Shown here: in pieces, positions 49,329 through 57,572 of the stretch
Position numbering within the stretch: position 1 is the stretch's first letter
Layout of the letters: every line of letters begins with the position of its first letter
Assembly (NCBI RefSeq): GCF_008974245.1
Contig: NZ_BBZI01000012.1
Span: forward strand, 310,001 to 374,000
Reading direction: 5' to 3'
DNA: 64,000 nucleotides
Source of the DNA: Streptomyces abyssomicinicus
GTDB taxonomy: Bacteria; Actinomycetota; Actinomycetes; Streptomycetales; Streptomycetaceae
Position numbers and translations under genes: made by a program
Notes under the pieces: generated by a model
The model's database searches: none
What the model saw: only the letters and a program-made list of their open reading frames with translations
Told to the model about the DNA's origin: nothing

Positions 49329-52300
49329 TTGAGACCGAACCGGAGACCGTTCAGAGCCGCTCTCGTGGCCCTGACGTCCATGGCACTGCTGCCCCTCGGC
49401 GCCCTCGCCGCCGCCGCGCCGGCGGCGGCCGCCGACGAGAGCCTGCCGGCCAAGGCCGAGAAGAAGGTCCTCGAAGAATTCGAGGACGGGGGGAAGACCA
49501 CCTTCTGGGTGAACCTCGGGCAGGACGCGGACCTGACCAGGGCCAACAGGCTCACCGGCAAGTCCGCCCGCGGCGCCGAGGTGCTGCGGTCCAAGAAGGA
49601 GACCGCGAAGGAGAGCCAGGCCGACGTCCTCTCGATCGCCAAGGAGAACGGCGCGGAGGCCCGCTCGTTCTGGATCATCAACACGGTCCAGGTAACCGCC
49701 ACCGAGGCGGTGGCGAAGAAGATCGCGGAGCTGCCCGAGGTCGAGTCGATCAGGGCCGACCGGGAGATCAAGCTCGACGAGCCCATGAAGGGCGAGCGGC
49801 AGAACACCGTCTCCGGCGTCGAGTGGAACATCGACGCCGTCAACGCCCCCGACGTCTGGGCGGACCACGGGGTCCGCGGCGAGGGCGTCGTGGTCGCCAA
49901 CGTCGACAGCGGCGTCAACCACACCCACGCGGCCGTGGCCGGCTCCTACCGCGGGAACAACGGCGACGGGACCTTCAGCCACGACTACAACTGGTTCGAC
50001 CCGGCCGCCGTCTGTGCCGGCGGCACCCCGTGCGACAACAACGGCCACGGCACCCACACCATGGGCACCATGGTCGGCGACGACGGAGGCGCCAACCAGA
50101 TCGGCGTGGCCCCCGGTGCCACCTGGATAGCCGCCAAGGGCTGCGAGTCCAACTCCTGCTCCGACGCCTCCCTGCTGGCCTCCGGCGAGTGGATCGTCGC
50201 CCCGACCGACCGCGCCGGCGACAACCCGCGGCCGGACCTGGCGCCCGACGTGGTGAACAACTCCTGGGGCGGCAGCGGCTTCGACGACTGGTACCAGGAG
50301 ATCGTCGACGCCTGGCGCGCGGCGGGCATCTTCCCCGCGTTCTCCAACGGCAATTCCGGCTCCTCCTGCAACACCTCGGGGTCGCCGGGCACCTACATCT
50401 CCAGCTACTCCACCGGCGCCTTCGACGTGAACGGCACCATCGCCACGTTCTCGTCCCGCGGCCCCGGCGAGGCCGGCACGGTCAAGCCGAACATCGCCGC
50501 GCCCGGCGTCAACGTCCGCTCCTCCATTCCGGGCGGCTACAGCAGCTACAACGGCACCTCCATGGCCTCCCCGCACACCGCGGGCGCCGTCGCCCTGATC
50601 TGGTCGGCCTCGCCCCAGATGCTCGGTGACGTCGAGGCCACCGAGGCCCTGCTCGACCAGACGGCCGTCGACACCGAGAACCTGCAGTGCGGCGGCACCG
50701 CCGAACGCAACAACGTGTTCGGCGAGGGCAAGCTCGACGCGTTCGCCGCGGTCGAGAACGCGCCGCGCGGCGCGGTGGGCTCCCTGTCCGGCACCGTGAC
50801 CTCCGGCGGCGAGCCGGTGGCCGGCGCGCGGATCGTCGTGGACGGACCCATCGACCGCTCCGTCACCTCCGGCGCGGACGGCGGCTACCAGCTGCCCGTC
50901 CTGTCGGTCGGCGAGTACACGCTGACTGCCTCGAAGTACGGCTACCTGAACGGCACCGCCCAGGTCACCGTCACCGAGGGTGCCACCGCCTCCGCCGCGA
51001 TCGAGATGGACCAGGCCCCGTCCTCCACCGTCTCGGGCACCGTCTCCTCCTCCGAGGGCCCAGTCGCCGGCGCCACCGTCTCCTTCGCGGACACCCCGGT
51101 CTCCGCCACCACGGAGGAGGACGGCACGTACTCCGCCGTCATCCCCAACGGCGACTACACCGTCGAGGCCGTCTCCTCCTCCCTCTGCCTGTCCAAGGCC
51201 ACCGAGGAGATCACCGTCGGCGACGACCTGACGCTCGACATCACCCTGCCCGCCCGCAAGGACTCCTTCGGCATGGCGTGCTCCACGGGCTCCGCCGACT
51301 GGGTCGCCGGCGACACCCCGCTGGCCCTCACCGGCGACGACGCGGTGGCCGCGGTGACCCTGCCGTTCTCCTTCCCGCTGTACGGCACCCGGTACGCCTC
51401 CGGCCACGTCAACACCAACGGCGTGCTGACGTTCGGCGGCAGCTCGACCGCCTACTCCAACGTCGCCCTCCCGGCGTCCGCCGCCCCGAACGCGGCCCTC
51501 TACCCGTTCTGGGACGACCTGGCCGTCACCGCCACCGGCTCGGTCCACACCAAGTCCTACGGCGAGGCCCCGAACCGCAAGTTCCTGGTGGAATGGCGCG
51601 ACGTCGCCCCGCGCGGCACCACCACCTACTTCTCCTTCTCGGTGGAGGTCAGCGAGAGCGGCGACATCACCTACCGGTACAAGGACGTCCCGGAGGGCAA
51701 CGCCCGCCTCCAGGGCAACAGCGCCACCGTCGGCATCGAGAACGCCAACGGCACCGTCGCCCTCCAGTACTCGTACAACCAGGCGGTGCTCAAGGACGGC
51801 CTGAGCATCACCTTCCGCGACACCAGCGCCCGGATCCAGGGCGTGGTCACCGACGCCAACGACGGCCTGCCCGTCGACGGCGCCACGGTCGAGGCCGGCG
51901 GCGTCACCGCGGTCACCGGTGCCACCGGCGGCTACACCCTGCGGGTTCCCGAGGGGGAGACCAAGGTCGTCGTCCAGGCTCCCGCCTACGGCACCTTCGA
52001 GAAGACCGTCGACGTCGGCCCCGGCGAACTGGTCGAGGTCGGCGCCGCCCTCACCACCGGCGACGTCAGCGCCTCCGTCGACAAGCTCGACGTCGTCGTC
52101 CCGCTGGGCGAGGACCGCGAGCGGAGCCTCGGGCTCGGCAACGACGGCTCGGCGACGGACTTCACGGTGACCGAGAACGCGGACTGGCTGACCCTGGACG
52201 GCGCCGCCGGCACCCTCGCCAAGGGCGCCCGGGCCGAGGTCGGCCTCGCCGTCTCCACGGAGGGCCTGACCGCCGGCCAGGTCTACACGACCGAGGTCAC

Positions 52301-52844
52301 CGTCCACTCGCTCTCCGGCCGGGCCCCCGAGGTCACCGTTCCGGTCACCCTGGTGGTGCCGGGCTACAGCAGGGCGCTCGACGCCGGAGCCGCCACCGCC
52401 CCGGGCAAGGACTCCGACGGCGCCTCCTGGACCGCGGACCGTGAGTACAAGGCCGGTTCCTACGGCTGGGTCGGCAGGTCCACCGTCAGCCGGATCTCCG
52501 GCGGCATCGCGGGCACCGTGGACGACGCCCGCTTCGCCACCGCCCGCGAGGGCGCGCTGGAGTACCGCTTCGACGACGTGGTGGACGGCGTCTACGAGAT
52601 CGAGGTGGACCTCGCGGAGATCGGCGGCAAGGCCCCCGGCAAGCGCGTCTTCGACGTGATGGCCGAGGGCAGGACCGTCGTGGACAACGTCGACATCGCC
52701 CTGGAGACCGGCCAGCGGACCGCGCTCACCAAGACCTTCCAGGTCACGGTGACCGACGGCCAGCTGAACCTGCGCTTCGTCGCCGGTGAGGGCAAGACGC
52801 TCGTCAACGCGCTGAAGGTCACCGAACGCCCCGACCTGAGCTGA
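49329..52844 (+). CDS. Large secreted subtilisin-like (S8) protease with multiple beta domains
   Basis: A 1171-residue exported protease. It has a signal peptide (1 to about 33, ALVALTSMALLPLGALAAAAPAAAA), an I9-type propeptide (about 40-150, TTFWVNLGQDADL...) and a catalytic domain (about 165-460) with triad Asp193 (NVDSGVN), His240 (NNGHGTHT) and Ser411 (NGTSMASPH), plus the oxyanion Asn in VVNNSWGG. Two carboxypeptidase-regulatory-like domains (about 470-640), an unassigned beta-rich domain (about 645-830), a third regulatory-like domain, a BACON-like domain (about 910-1010) and a malectin-like C-terminal domain follow. The TTG at 49329 with GGAG upstream gives a proper signal peptide. No LPxTG motif is seen, so it is released. 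Confidence 0.92.
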   Translation: MRPNRRPFRAALVALTSMALLPLGALAAAAPAAAADESLPAKAEKKVLEEFEDGGKTTFWVNLGQDADLTRANRLTGKSARGAEVLRSKKETAKESQADVLSIAKENGAEARSFWIINTVQVTATEAVAKKIAELPEVESIRADREIKLDEPMKGERQNTVSGVEWNIDAVNAPDVWADHGVRGEGVVVANVDSGVNHTHAAVAGSYRGNNGDGTFSHDYNWFDPAAVCAGGTPCDNNGHGTHTMGTMVGDDGGANQIGVAPGATWIAAKGCESNSCSDASLLASGEWIVAPTDRAGDNPRPDLAPDVVNNSWGGSGFDDWYQEIVDAWRAAGIFPAFSNGNSGSSCNTSGSPGTYISSYSTGAFDVNGTIATFSSRGPGEAGTVKPNIAAPGVNVRSSIPGGYSSYNGTSMASPHTAGAVALIWSASPQMLGDVEATEALLDQTAVDTENLQCGGTAERNNVFGEGKLDAFAAVENAPRGAVGSLSGTVTSGGEPVAGARIVVDGPIDRSVTSGADGGYQLPVLSVGEYTLTASKYGYLNGTAQVTVTEGATASAAIEMDQAPSSTVSGTVSSSEGPVAGATVSFADTPVSATTEEDGTYSAVIPNGDYTVEAVSSSLCLSKATEEITVGDDLTLDITLPARKDSFGMACSTGSADWVAGDTPLALTGDDAVAAVTLPFSFPLYGTRYASGHVNTNGVLTFGGSSTAYSNVALPASAAPNAALYPFWDDLAVTATGSVHTKSYGEAPNRKFLVEWRDVAPRGTTTYFSFSVEVSESGDITYRYKDVPEGNARLQGNSATVGIENANGTVALQYSYNQAVLKDGLSITFRDTSARIQGVVTDANDGLPVDGATVEAGGVTAVTGATGGYTLRVPEGETKVVVQAPAYGTFEKTVDVGPGELVEVGAALTTGDVSASVDKLDVVVPLGEDRERSLGLGNDGSATDFTVTENADWLTLDGAAGTLAKGARAEVGLAVSTEGLTAGQVYTTEVTVHSLSGRAPEVTVPVTLVVPGYSRALDAGAATAPGKDSDGASWTADREYKAGSYGWVGRSTVSRISGGIAGTVDDARFATAREGALEYRFDDVVDGVYEIEVDLAEIGGKAPGKRVFDVMAEGRTVVDNVDIALETGQRTALTKTFQVTVTDGQLNLRFVAGEGKTLVNALKVTERPDLS

Positions 52845-52852
52845 TGCGACGA

Positions 52853-52899
52853 CCCTGGGGCCCGTCCCACCGCAGCCGGCGGCGGGGCGGGCCCCAGGG
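52853..52899 (+). terminator. Hairpin terminator after the S8 protease
   Basis: A 21-bp stem with one G-U pair and one mismatch (52853-52873 and 52879-52899, CCCTGGGGCCCG type) and a 5-nt loop, 8 bp after the protease stop. Confidence 0.82.
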
Positions 52900-52928
52900 C
52901 GTACGCGGTGTGGGAGAGGAGAAAGCGG

Positions 52929-53183
52929 ATGGAAGCACACGGGGGCCACGCCGGAGGCCTGGACTCGCAGATCCTGCGCATGCTGCTCGACGGCTACACG
53001 GACACGACGGTCGCCCTGCGCCTGGGCGTCGGGCGGCGGACGGTGCAGCGGCGGATCCGGCAGATGATGGACACCGCGGGCGTCAACACCCGCATCCAGC
53101 TCGGCTGGCACGCCAGGGAGCACTTCCCGCTCCTCGACCCCTGCCGGCCCGCACCCACTCCTGGTAGGAACGTACAAGGCTGA
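52929..53183 (+). CDS. Stand-alone LuxR-type helix-turn-helix protein
   Basis: An 84-residue protein that is little more than a GerE/LuxR DNA-binding domain: SQILRMLLDGYTDTTVALRLGVGRRTVQRRIRQMMDTAGVNTRIQLGWHA. There is no receiver or sensor domain, and the tail is Pro-rich. ATG 52929 follows GAGAGGAGAAAGC; an in-frame GTG at 52908 would add seven residues. It lies between the protease terminator and guaB1 and is probably expressed on its own. Orphan GerE proteins of this size are known in Streptomyces, mostly without assigned targets. Confidence 0.8.
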   Translation: MEAHGGHAGGLDSQILRMLLDGYTDTTVALRLGVGRRTVQRRIRQMMDTAGVNTRIQLGWHAREHFPLLDPCRPAPTPGRNVQG

Positions 53184-53309
53184 GGGACGCGGTTCCGGAT
53201 GATCCGCCTCTGGTTCCCCCGGCACCCGCCGGGGGAACCTGAAGTACGTGCCTTTTTCCCTCGGCGGTCCACGCCGCAGGGCCGTATCTTGTGTTTTCGG
53301 GATGTGCAC

Positions 53310-54752
53310 GTGCGATTCCTCAACGACGTCCAGCCGACGTACGACCTCACCTACGACGACGTCTTCATGGTTCCGAGCCGCTCCTCCGTCGGCTCCCGTC
53401 AGGCCGTCGACCTCTCCTCGCCGGACGGCACCGGCACCACGGTTCCGCTGGTCGTCGCCAACATGACCGCCGTCGCCGGCCGCCGCATGGCGGAGACCGT
53501 CGCCCGCCGCGGCGGGCTGGTGGTCATCCCCCAGGACATCCCGATCGAGGTCGTCACCGAGGTCGTCGGCTGGGTCAAGAGCCGCCACCTGGTGCTGGAC
53601 ACGCCCATCGTGCTCTCCCCGCACCAGACCGTCGCCGACGCGCTCGCCCTGCTGCCCAAGCGCGCGCACAACGCCGGCGTGGTCGTCGACGCCGAGTACA
53701 AGCCGGTCGGCGTGGTCACCGACCGCGACCTCTCCGGCGTCGACCGGTTCACCCAGCTGGCCCAGGTCATGTCCCGTGACCTGCTGCTGCTGGACGCCGG
53801 CATCGACCCCCGCGAGGCGTTCAACACCCTCGACTCCGCCAACCGCCGCTACGCCCCCGCGGTCGACGCCGAGGGCCGCCTGGCCGGCATCCTCACCCGC
53901 AAGGGCGCGCTGCGCGCCACCCTGTACACCCCCGCCGTCGACGGGCAGGGCCGGCTCCGCGTGGCCGCCGCCGTCGGCATCAACGGCGACGTCGCGGGCA
54001 AGGCGAAGCAGCTGCTCGACGCCGGGATCGACACCCTGGTCATCGACACCGCGCACGGCCACCAGGAGTCGATGATCGGCGCCGTCCGCACCGTCCGGGC
54101 GCTCGACCCGAAGGTGCCGGTCGTCGCCGGCAACGTCGTCTCCGCGCAGGGCGTGCGCGACCTGATCGAGGCGGGCGCCGACATCGTCAAGGTGGGCGTC
54201 GGCCCGGGCGCCATGTGCACCACCCGGATGATGACCGGCGTGGGCCGCCCGCAGTTCTCCGCCGTCCTGGAGTGCGCCGCCGAGGCGAGGAAGCACGGCA
54301 AGCACGTCTGGGCCGACGGCGGCGTCCGCCACCCGCGCGACGTGGCGATGGCCCTCGCGGCCGGCGCGTCCAACGTGATGATCGGCTCCTGGTTCGCCGG
54401 CACCTACGAGTCCCCCGGCGACCTCCAGCAGGCCCCCGACGGGCGGCTCTACAAGGAGTCCTTCGGCATGGCCTCGGCCCGTGCGGTGGCCAACCGCACC
54501 TCCGAGGAGTCCGCCTACGACCGCGCCCGCAAGGGCCTGTTCGAGGAGGGCATCTCCACCTCGCGGATGTTCCTCGACCCGGCGCGGCCGGGCGTGGAGG
54601 ACCTGCTCGACTCGGTCGTCGCGGGCGTCCGCTCCTCCTGCACCTACGCGGGCGCGGGCGACCTGGCGGAGTTCGCCGACAAGGCCGTGGTCGGCGTCCA
54701 GAGCGCGGCGGGCTACGCCGAGGGCAAGCCGCTGCACGCCAGCTGGAACTGA
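53310..54752 (+). CDS. guaB1: GuaB1-family IMP dehydrogenase-related protein, probable GMP reductase
   Basis: A 480-residue TIM-barrel protein with a CBS-domain pair inserted after about residue 90 (LVLDTPIVLSPHQTVADALALLPKRAHNAGVVVD). The catalytic Cys303 is in GVGPGAMCTTRMMTGVGRPQFSAV. In actinobacteria the GuaB1 subfamily (distinct from GuaB2/GuaB3) has been shown in mycobacteria to be a CBS-containing GMP reductase giving IMP, rather than an IMP dehydrogenase. The N-terminus VRFLNDVQPTYDLTYDDVFMVPSRSSVG supports GTG 53310; the open frame to 53199 is upstream noise. It is followed by the Lrp-type gene after 48 bp. Confidence 0.9.
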   Translation: MRFLNDVQPTYDLTYDDVFMVPSRSSVGSRQAVDLSSPDGTGTTVPLVVANMTAVAGRRMAETVARRGGLVVIPQDIPIEVVTEVVGWVKSRHLVLDTPIVLSPHQTVADALALLPKRAHNAGVVVDAEYKPVGVVTDRDLSGVDRFTQLAQVMSRDLLLLDAGIDPREAFNTLDSANRRYAPAVDAEGRLAGILTRKGALRATLYTPAVDGQGRLRVAAAVGINGDVAGKAKQLLDAGIDTLVIDTAHGHQESMIGAVRTVRALDPKVPVVAGNVVSAQGVRDLIEAGADIVKVGVGPGAMCTTRMMTGVGRPQFSAVLECAAEARKHGKHVWADGGVRHPRDVAMALAAGASNVMIGSWFAGTYESPGDLQQAPDGRLYKESFGMASARAVANRTSEESAYDRARKGLFEEGISTSRMFLDPARPGVEDLLDSVVAGVRSSCTYAGAGDLAEFADKAVVGVQSAAGYAEGKPLHASWN

Positions 54753-54800
54753 TCTGTTCTACTGCCCGTACAGCCCTCGTACGGAAGTGATCCACCCGCC

Positions 54801-55265
54801 TTGCTGAACGAGCTCGACGAACGCATCGTGCGCGCCCTCGCCGAGGACGCGCGCCGGTCCTACGCCGACATCGGCCAGATGGTCGGCCTGTCCGCGCCCG
54901 CCGTGAAGCGGCGGGTGGACCGGCTGCGGGCGACGGGAGTGATCACCGGGTTCACGGTCCGCGTGGACCCGGCCGCCCTCGGCTGGTCCACCGAGGGCCT
55001 GGTCGAGGTCTACTGCCGCGGCAACACCTCGCCGGAGACCATCCGGCGCGGCCTGGAGCGCTATCCCGAGGTCGTGTCCGCCTCCACCGTCACGGGGGAG
55101 GCGGACGCGGTGGTCCAGGTGTTCGCCGCGGACATGCGCCACTTCGAACAGGTGCTGGAACGGATCGCGGGGGAGCCGTTCGTCGAGCGGACCAAATCGG
55201 TGCTGGTCCTCTCCCCCCTTCTGCGGCGCTTCTCCGGCGGTTCCGGGCTACCCTCGACGGTATGA
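54801..55265 (+). CDS. Lrp/AsnC-family transcriptional regulator
   Basis: A 154-residue feast/famine regulator. The N-terminal HTH (LNELDERIVRALAEDARRSYADIGQMVGLSAPAVKRRVDRLRATGVI, residues 1-50) and C-terminal RAM effector domain (about 65-145) are clear. The TTG start at 54801 is the only one giving the full HTH. It probably binds an amino acid and controls the neighbouring genes: an MFS carrier, an amidase-like enzyme and a flavin amine oxidase. That fits amino acid catabolism under its control, but this is inference from order. Confidence 0.9.
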   Translation: MLNELDERIVRALAEDARRSYADIGQMVGLSAPAVKRRVDRLRATGVITGFTVRVDPAALGWSTEGLVEVYCRGNTSPETIRRGLERYPEVVSASTVTGEADAVVQVFAADMRHFEQVLERIAGEPFVERTKSVLVLSPLLRRFSGGSGLPSTV

Positions 55266-55369
55266 AGCGCCGACGACATTGACCTTCCGAGGCCGCGCGT
55301 GACCGCCGTCGCCTGACGGCGGCGCTGTACGGCTACTCATTCCTGGGCGACTGCGTCGTCCTGTACCCG

Positions 55370-56560
55370 GTGTACGCGCTGCTCTTCGCCGACGCCGGGC
55401 TCTCCGTGGGGCAGGTCTCCTCCCTCTTCGCACTGTGGGCGGTCAGCGGCGTCCTCGCCGAGGCGCCGTCCGGGGCATGGGCGGACGCCCACTCGCGCCG
55501 TGCCGCGCTGCGTGCCGGACCGCTGCTCACCGCGGCGGGGTTCGCGCTCTGGGTGTGGGCGCCCTCCTACGGGTCCTTCGCCGCCGGGTTCGCGCTGTGG
55601 GGGGTGGGCGGGGCACTCGCCTCGGGAGCGCTGGAGGCGCTGGTCCACGACGAACTGACGCGCGCCGGCGCGGCCGCGCGGTATCCGGCGGTGATGGGCC
55701 GGGCCCGGACGGCCGAGACCCTGGGCGTGGTCGCCTCCATGGCGGTGGCCGGACCGCTGCTGGAGGCGGGCGGCTACGCGCTGGTCGGCGCGGTGTCGGT
55801 CGCCGCGTGCGTCCTGGCGTCGGCCGTGGCCCACACGATGCGGGAGCACCGGGGCCCCACGGATATGCCGGAGCACCGGGGCCCCACCGGTCCGGGCGAC
55901 GGGCGCACTCCTTCCGGCGAGGCGGACGGGCGCACTCCTTCCGGCGAGGCGGACGGGCGCACCCCTTCCGGCGAGGGGGACGAGCGCCGGGTGAGGCCCG
56001 CCCGGTGGCCGGCCGGCGCGCTGCTGCTGGTGCCGGCGGTGGCCGGCGTGTGGGGCGCGCTCGACGAGTACACCCCGCTGCTGGTCCGCGAGGCGGGCGC
56101 CGGGGACGGACAGGTCTCCTGGTACCTGCTGCTCGTCTGGGCCGGCGCGGCGGCCGGCGGACTGCTCGCCGGATGGGCCGGACGGTGGTGCGGCAGGCGG
56201 GGCCTGGCCCTGCTGCTGGTCGCGTCCGCCGCGCTGCTGGCCGCGGGCGCGTGGCTCGCCACCCCGCTCGGGACGGCATCGCTGGTGGGGCTCGCCTTCG
56301 CCGGGTTCCAGCTTGCGACGGTACTGGCGGACGCCCGGCTGCAGGACGCGATCCAGGGGCCCGGACGGGCCACGGTCACCTCCGTCGCGGGGATGGGCAC
56401 CGACCTCGTGGTGATCGCGACCTACGCCGCCTACGGAGCCCTCGGCGCCCCGCACGGCCTCGCCTTCACCGTCCTGGCCTGCGCCTACGCCGTCCCGGCG
56501 GCGCTGCTGCTCCTGCGCCGCCGACCCCCCGGCCGCGGAGGCGCAACGAATCGACGGTGA
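55370..56560 (+). CDS. MFS transporter, start apparently damaged
   Basis: A 396-residue reading from the first legal start, GTG 55370. The protein is a 12-helix major facilitator. The same frame runs upstream to 55283 and encodes RRLTAALYGYSFLGDCVVLYPVYALL, an obvious first membrane helix, but has no ATG, GTG or TTG there. A GTG with a GAGG site lies at 55299 one frame off; one extra base near 55303-55312 would join them. Either a frameshift (or sequencing error) or a rare CTG start (55313 or 55325) is likely. The central cytoplasmic loop contains a triplicated DGRTPSGEA repeat. The substrate is unknown; it lies in the Lrp-oxidase cluster. Confidence 0.8.
   Translation: MYALLFADAGLSVGQVSSLFALWAVSGVLAEAPSGAWADAHSRRAALRAGPLLTAAGFALWVWAPSYGSFAAGFALWGVGGALASGALEALVHDELTRAGAAARYPAVMGRARTAETLGVVASMAVAGPLLEAGGYALVGAVSVAACVLASAVAHTMREHRGPTDMPEHRGPTGPGDGRTPSGEADGRTPSGEADGRTPSGEGDERRVRPARWPAGALLLVPAVAGVWGALDEYTPLLVREAGAGDGQVSWYLLLVWAGAAAGGLLAGWAGRWCGRRGLALLLVASAALLAAGAWLATPLGTASLVGLAFAGFQLATVLADARLQDAIQGPGRATVTSVAGMGTDLVVIATYAAYGALGAPHGLAFTVLACAYAVPAALLLLRRRPPGRGGATNRR
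55898..55978 (+). repeat. Three in-frame 27-bp tandem repeats in the MFS gene
   Basis: Units of 27 bp starting GACGGGCGCACTCCTTCCGG at 55898, 55925 and 55952. The first two are identical and the third differs by two bases. They encode DGRTPSGEA, DGRTPSGEA and DGRTPSGEG in the central loop. Just upstream, an EHRGPT motif is also duplicated. Confidence 0.92.
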
Positions 56561-56601
56561 GGGGCCCACGCACGCAACGTTTCGGGTGGTTGTCCGCAAC
56601 G
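56542..56601. promoter_or_regulatory. Three phased CGCAACG motifs before the amidase gene
   Basis: CGCAACG occurs at 56542-56548 (within the MFS 3' end), 56573-56579 and 56595-56601, with start-to-start spacings of 31 and 22 bp, near three and two helical turns. TTGTCCGC also occurs twice nearby (56590 and 56610). These could be contacts for the cluster's Lrp-type regulator. This is an observation only. Confidence 0.35.
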
Positions 56602-56698
56602 GATGCGTATTGTCCGCCCCGTCACCGCCGCCGTACTGTCGTGGCGCGGCCGCACCGCACCGCAGCCCACCCCACCTCTTCCCGCCGGAGACCCCGAC

Positions 56699-57487
56699 AT
56701 GCGCACCGCCCTGCTCCAGAGCTCCGGCCGTCCCGGCGAGGTCGCGGCGAACGTCGCCGCCCTCGACGCCGCGGCCGCCCGCGCGGCGGGCGCGGGGGCG
56801 GAACTGATCGCCGCGCCCGAGATGTTCCTGACGGGCTACGCCGTCGGCGACGACCTCCCCCGCCTCGCCGAGCCGGCCGACGGGCCGTCCGCCGAGGCGC
56901 TCGCCGCCGTCGCCGCCCGCCACGGCATCGCGATCGCGTACGGCTACCCCGAGCGGGACGGAGCGGCGACCTACAACGCGGCCCGGCTGATCGCCGCCGA
57001 CGGGACACCGCTGGCCAACTACCGCAAGACCCACCTCTACGGGGACTTCGAACGCGCCCTGTTCACCCCCGGCGAGGACCCCGTCGTCCAGGCCCAAGTC
57101 GGCGCCCTCACCGTCGGGCTGCTGATCTGCTACGACGTGGAGTTCCCGGAGAACACCCGGGCCCACGCCCTGGCCGGCACCGACCTCCTCCTGGTGCCCA
57201 CCGCCCTGATGCACCCGTACCGTTTCGTCGCCGAATCCCTCGTGCCGGTGCGGGCGTTCGAGAACCAGATGTACGTCGCCTACGTCAACCGCACCGGACC
57301 GGAAGGGGAGTTCGACTTCGTCGGCCTCTCCACGCTGGCCGGGCCGGACGGCGCCGTCACCGCCCGCGCCGGGCAGCGGGAGGAGTTGCTCTTCGCCGAG
57401 GTCGACCCGCTGCTGCCGGCCGCCTCCCGCAAGGCGAACCCCTACATCGAGGACCGCCGCCCCGGCCTCTACGGTGCGCTCGCCTGA
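56699..57487 (+). CDS. Nitrilase-superfamily carbon-nitrogen hydrolase (amidase-type)
   Basis: A 262-residue enzyme with the nitrilase catalytic triad Glu41 (AAPEMFLTGYA), Lys110 (NYRKTHLYGDFE) and Cys144 (LICYDVEFPENTR). It probably hydrolyses an amide to acid and ammonia; the superfamily also includes N-carbamoylases and nitrilases. Upstream frame from 56603 is not needed: ATG 56699 follows CCGGAG and starts the first beta strand (MRTALLQSSGR). It lies 85 bp before an IaaM-like amine oxidase that would produce acetamides, which suggests that product as substrate. Confidence 0.88.
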   Translation: MRTALLQSSGRPGEVAANVAALDAAAARAAGAGAELIAAPEMFLTGYAVGDDLPRLAEPADGPSAEALAAVAARHGIAIAYGYPERDGAATYNAARLIAADGTPLANYRKTHLYGDFERALFTPGEDPVVQAQVGALTVGLLICYDVEFPENTRAHALAGTDLLLVPTALMHPYRFVAESLVPVRAFENQMYVAYVNRTGPEGEFDFVGLSTLAGPDGAVTARAGQREELLFAEVDPLLPAASRKANPYIEDRRPGLYGALA

Positions 57488-57572
57488 ACCGGCCCTCCCT
57501 TCCCCTCCCCACCCCGCCCCGCCCCACCCCGACCGTCCCGCGCCGTCCGTAGCCTCAGGAGTCCGCACCCCG

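Noticed and set aside
49269..54737. A 1822-codon open frame on the minus strand opposite the protease and guaB1
   Set aside because: It is a GC-bias shadow of two real genes: no ribosome site, low-complexity Gly/Val/Arg/Ala translation and no domain.
55898..55978. A short CRISPR-like array
   Set aside because: The repeats are contiguous with no spacers and are in frame in an MFS gene.
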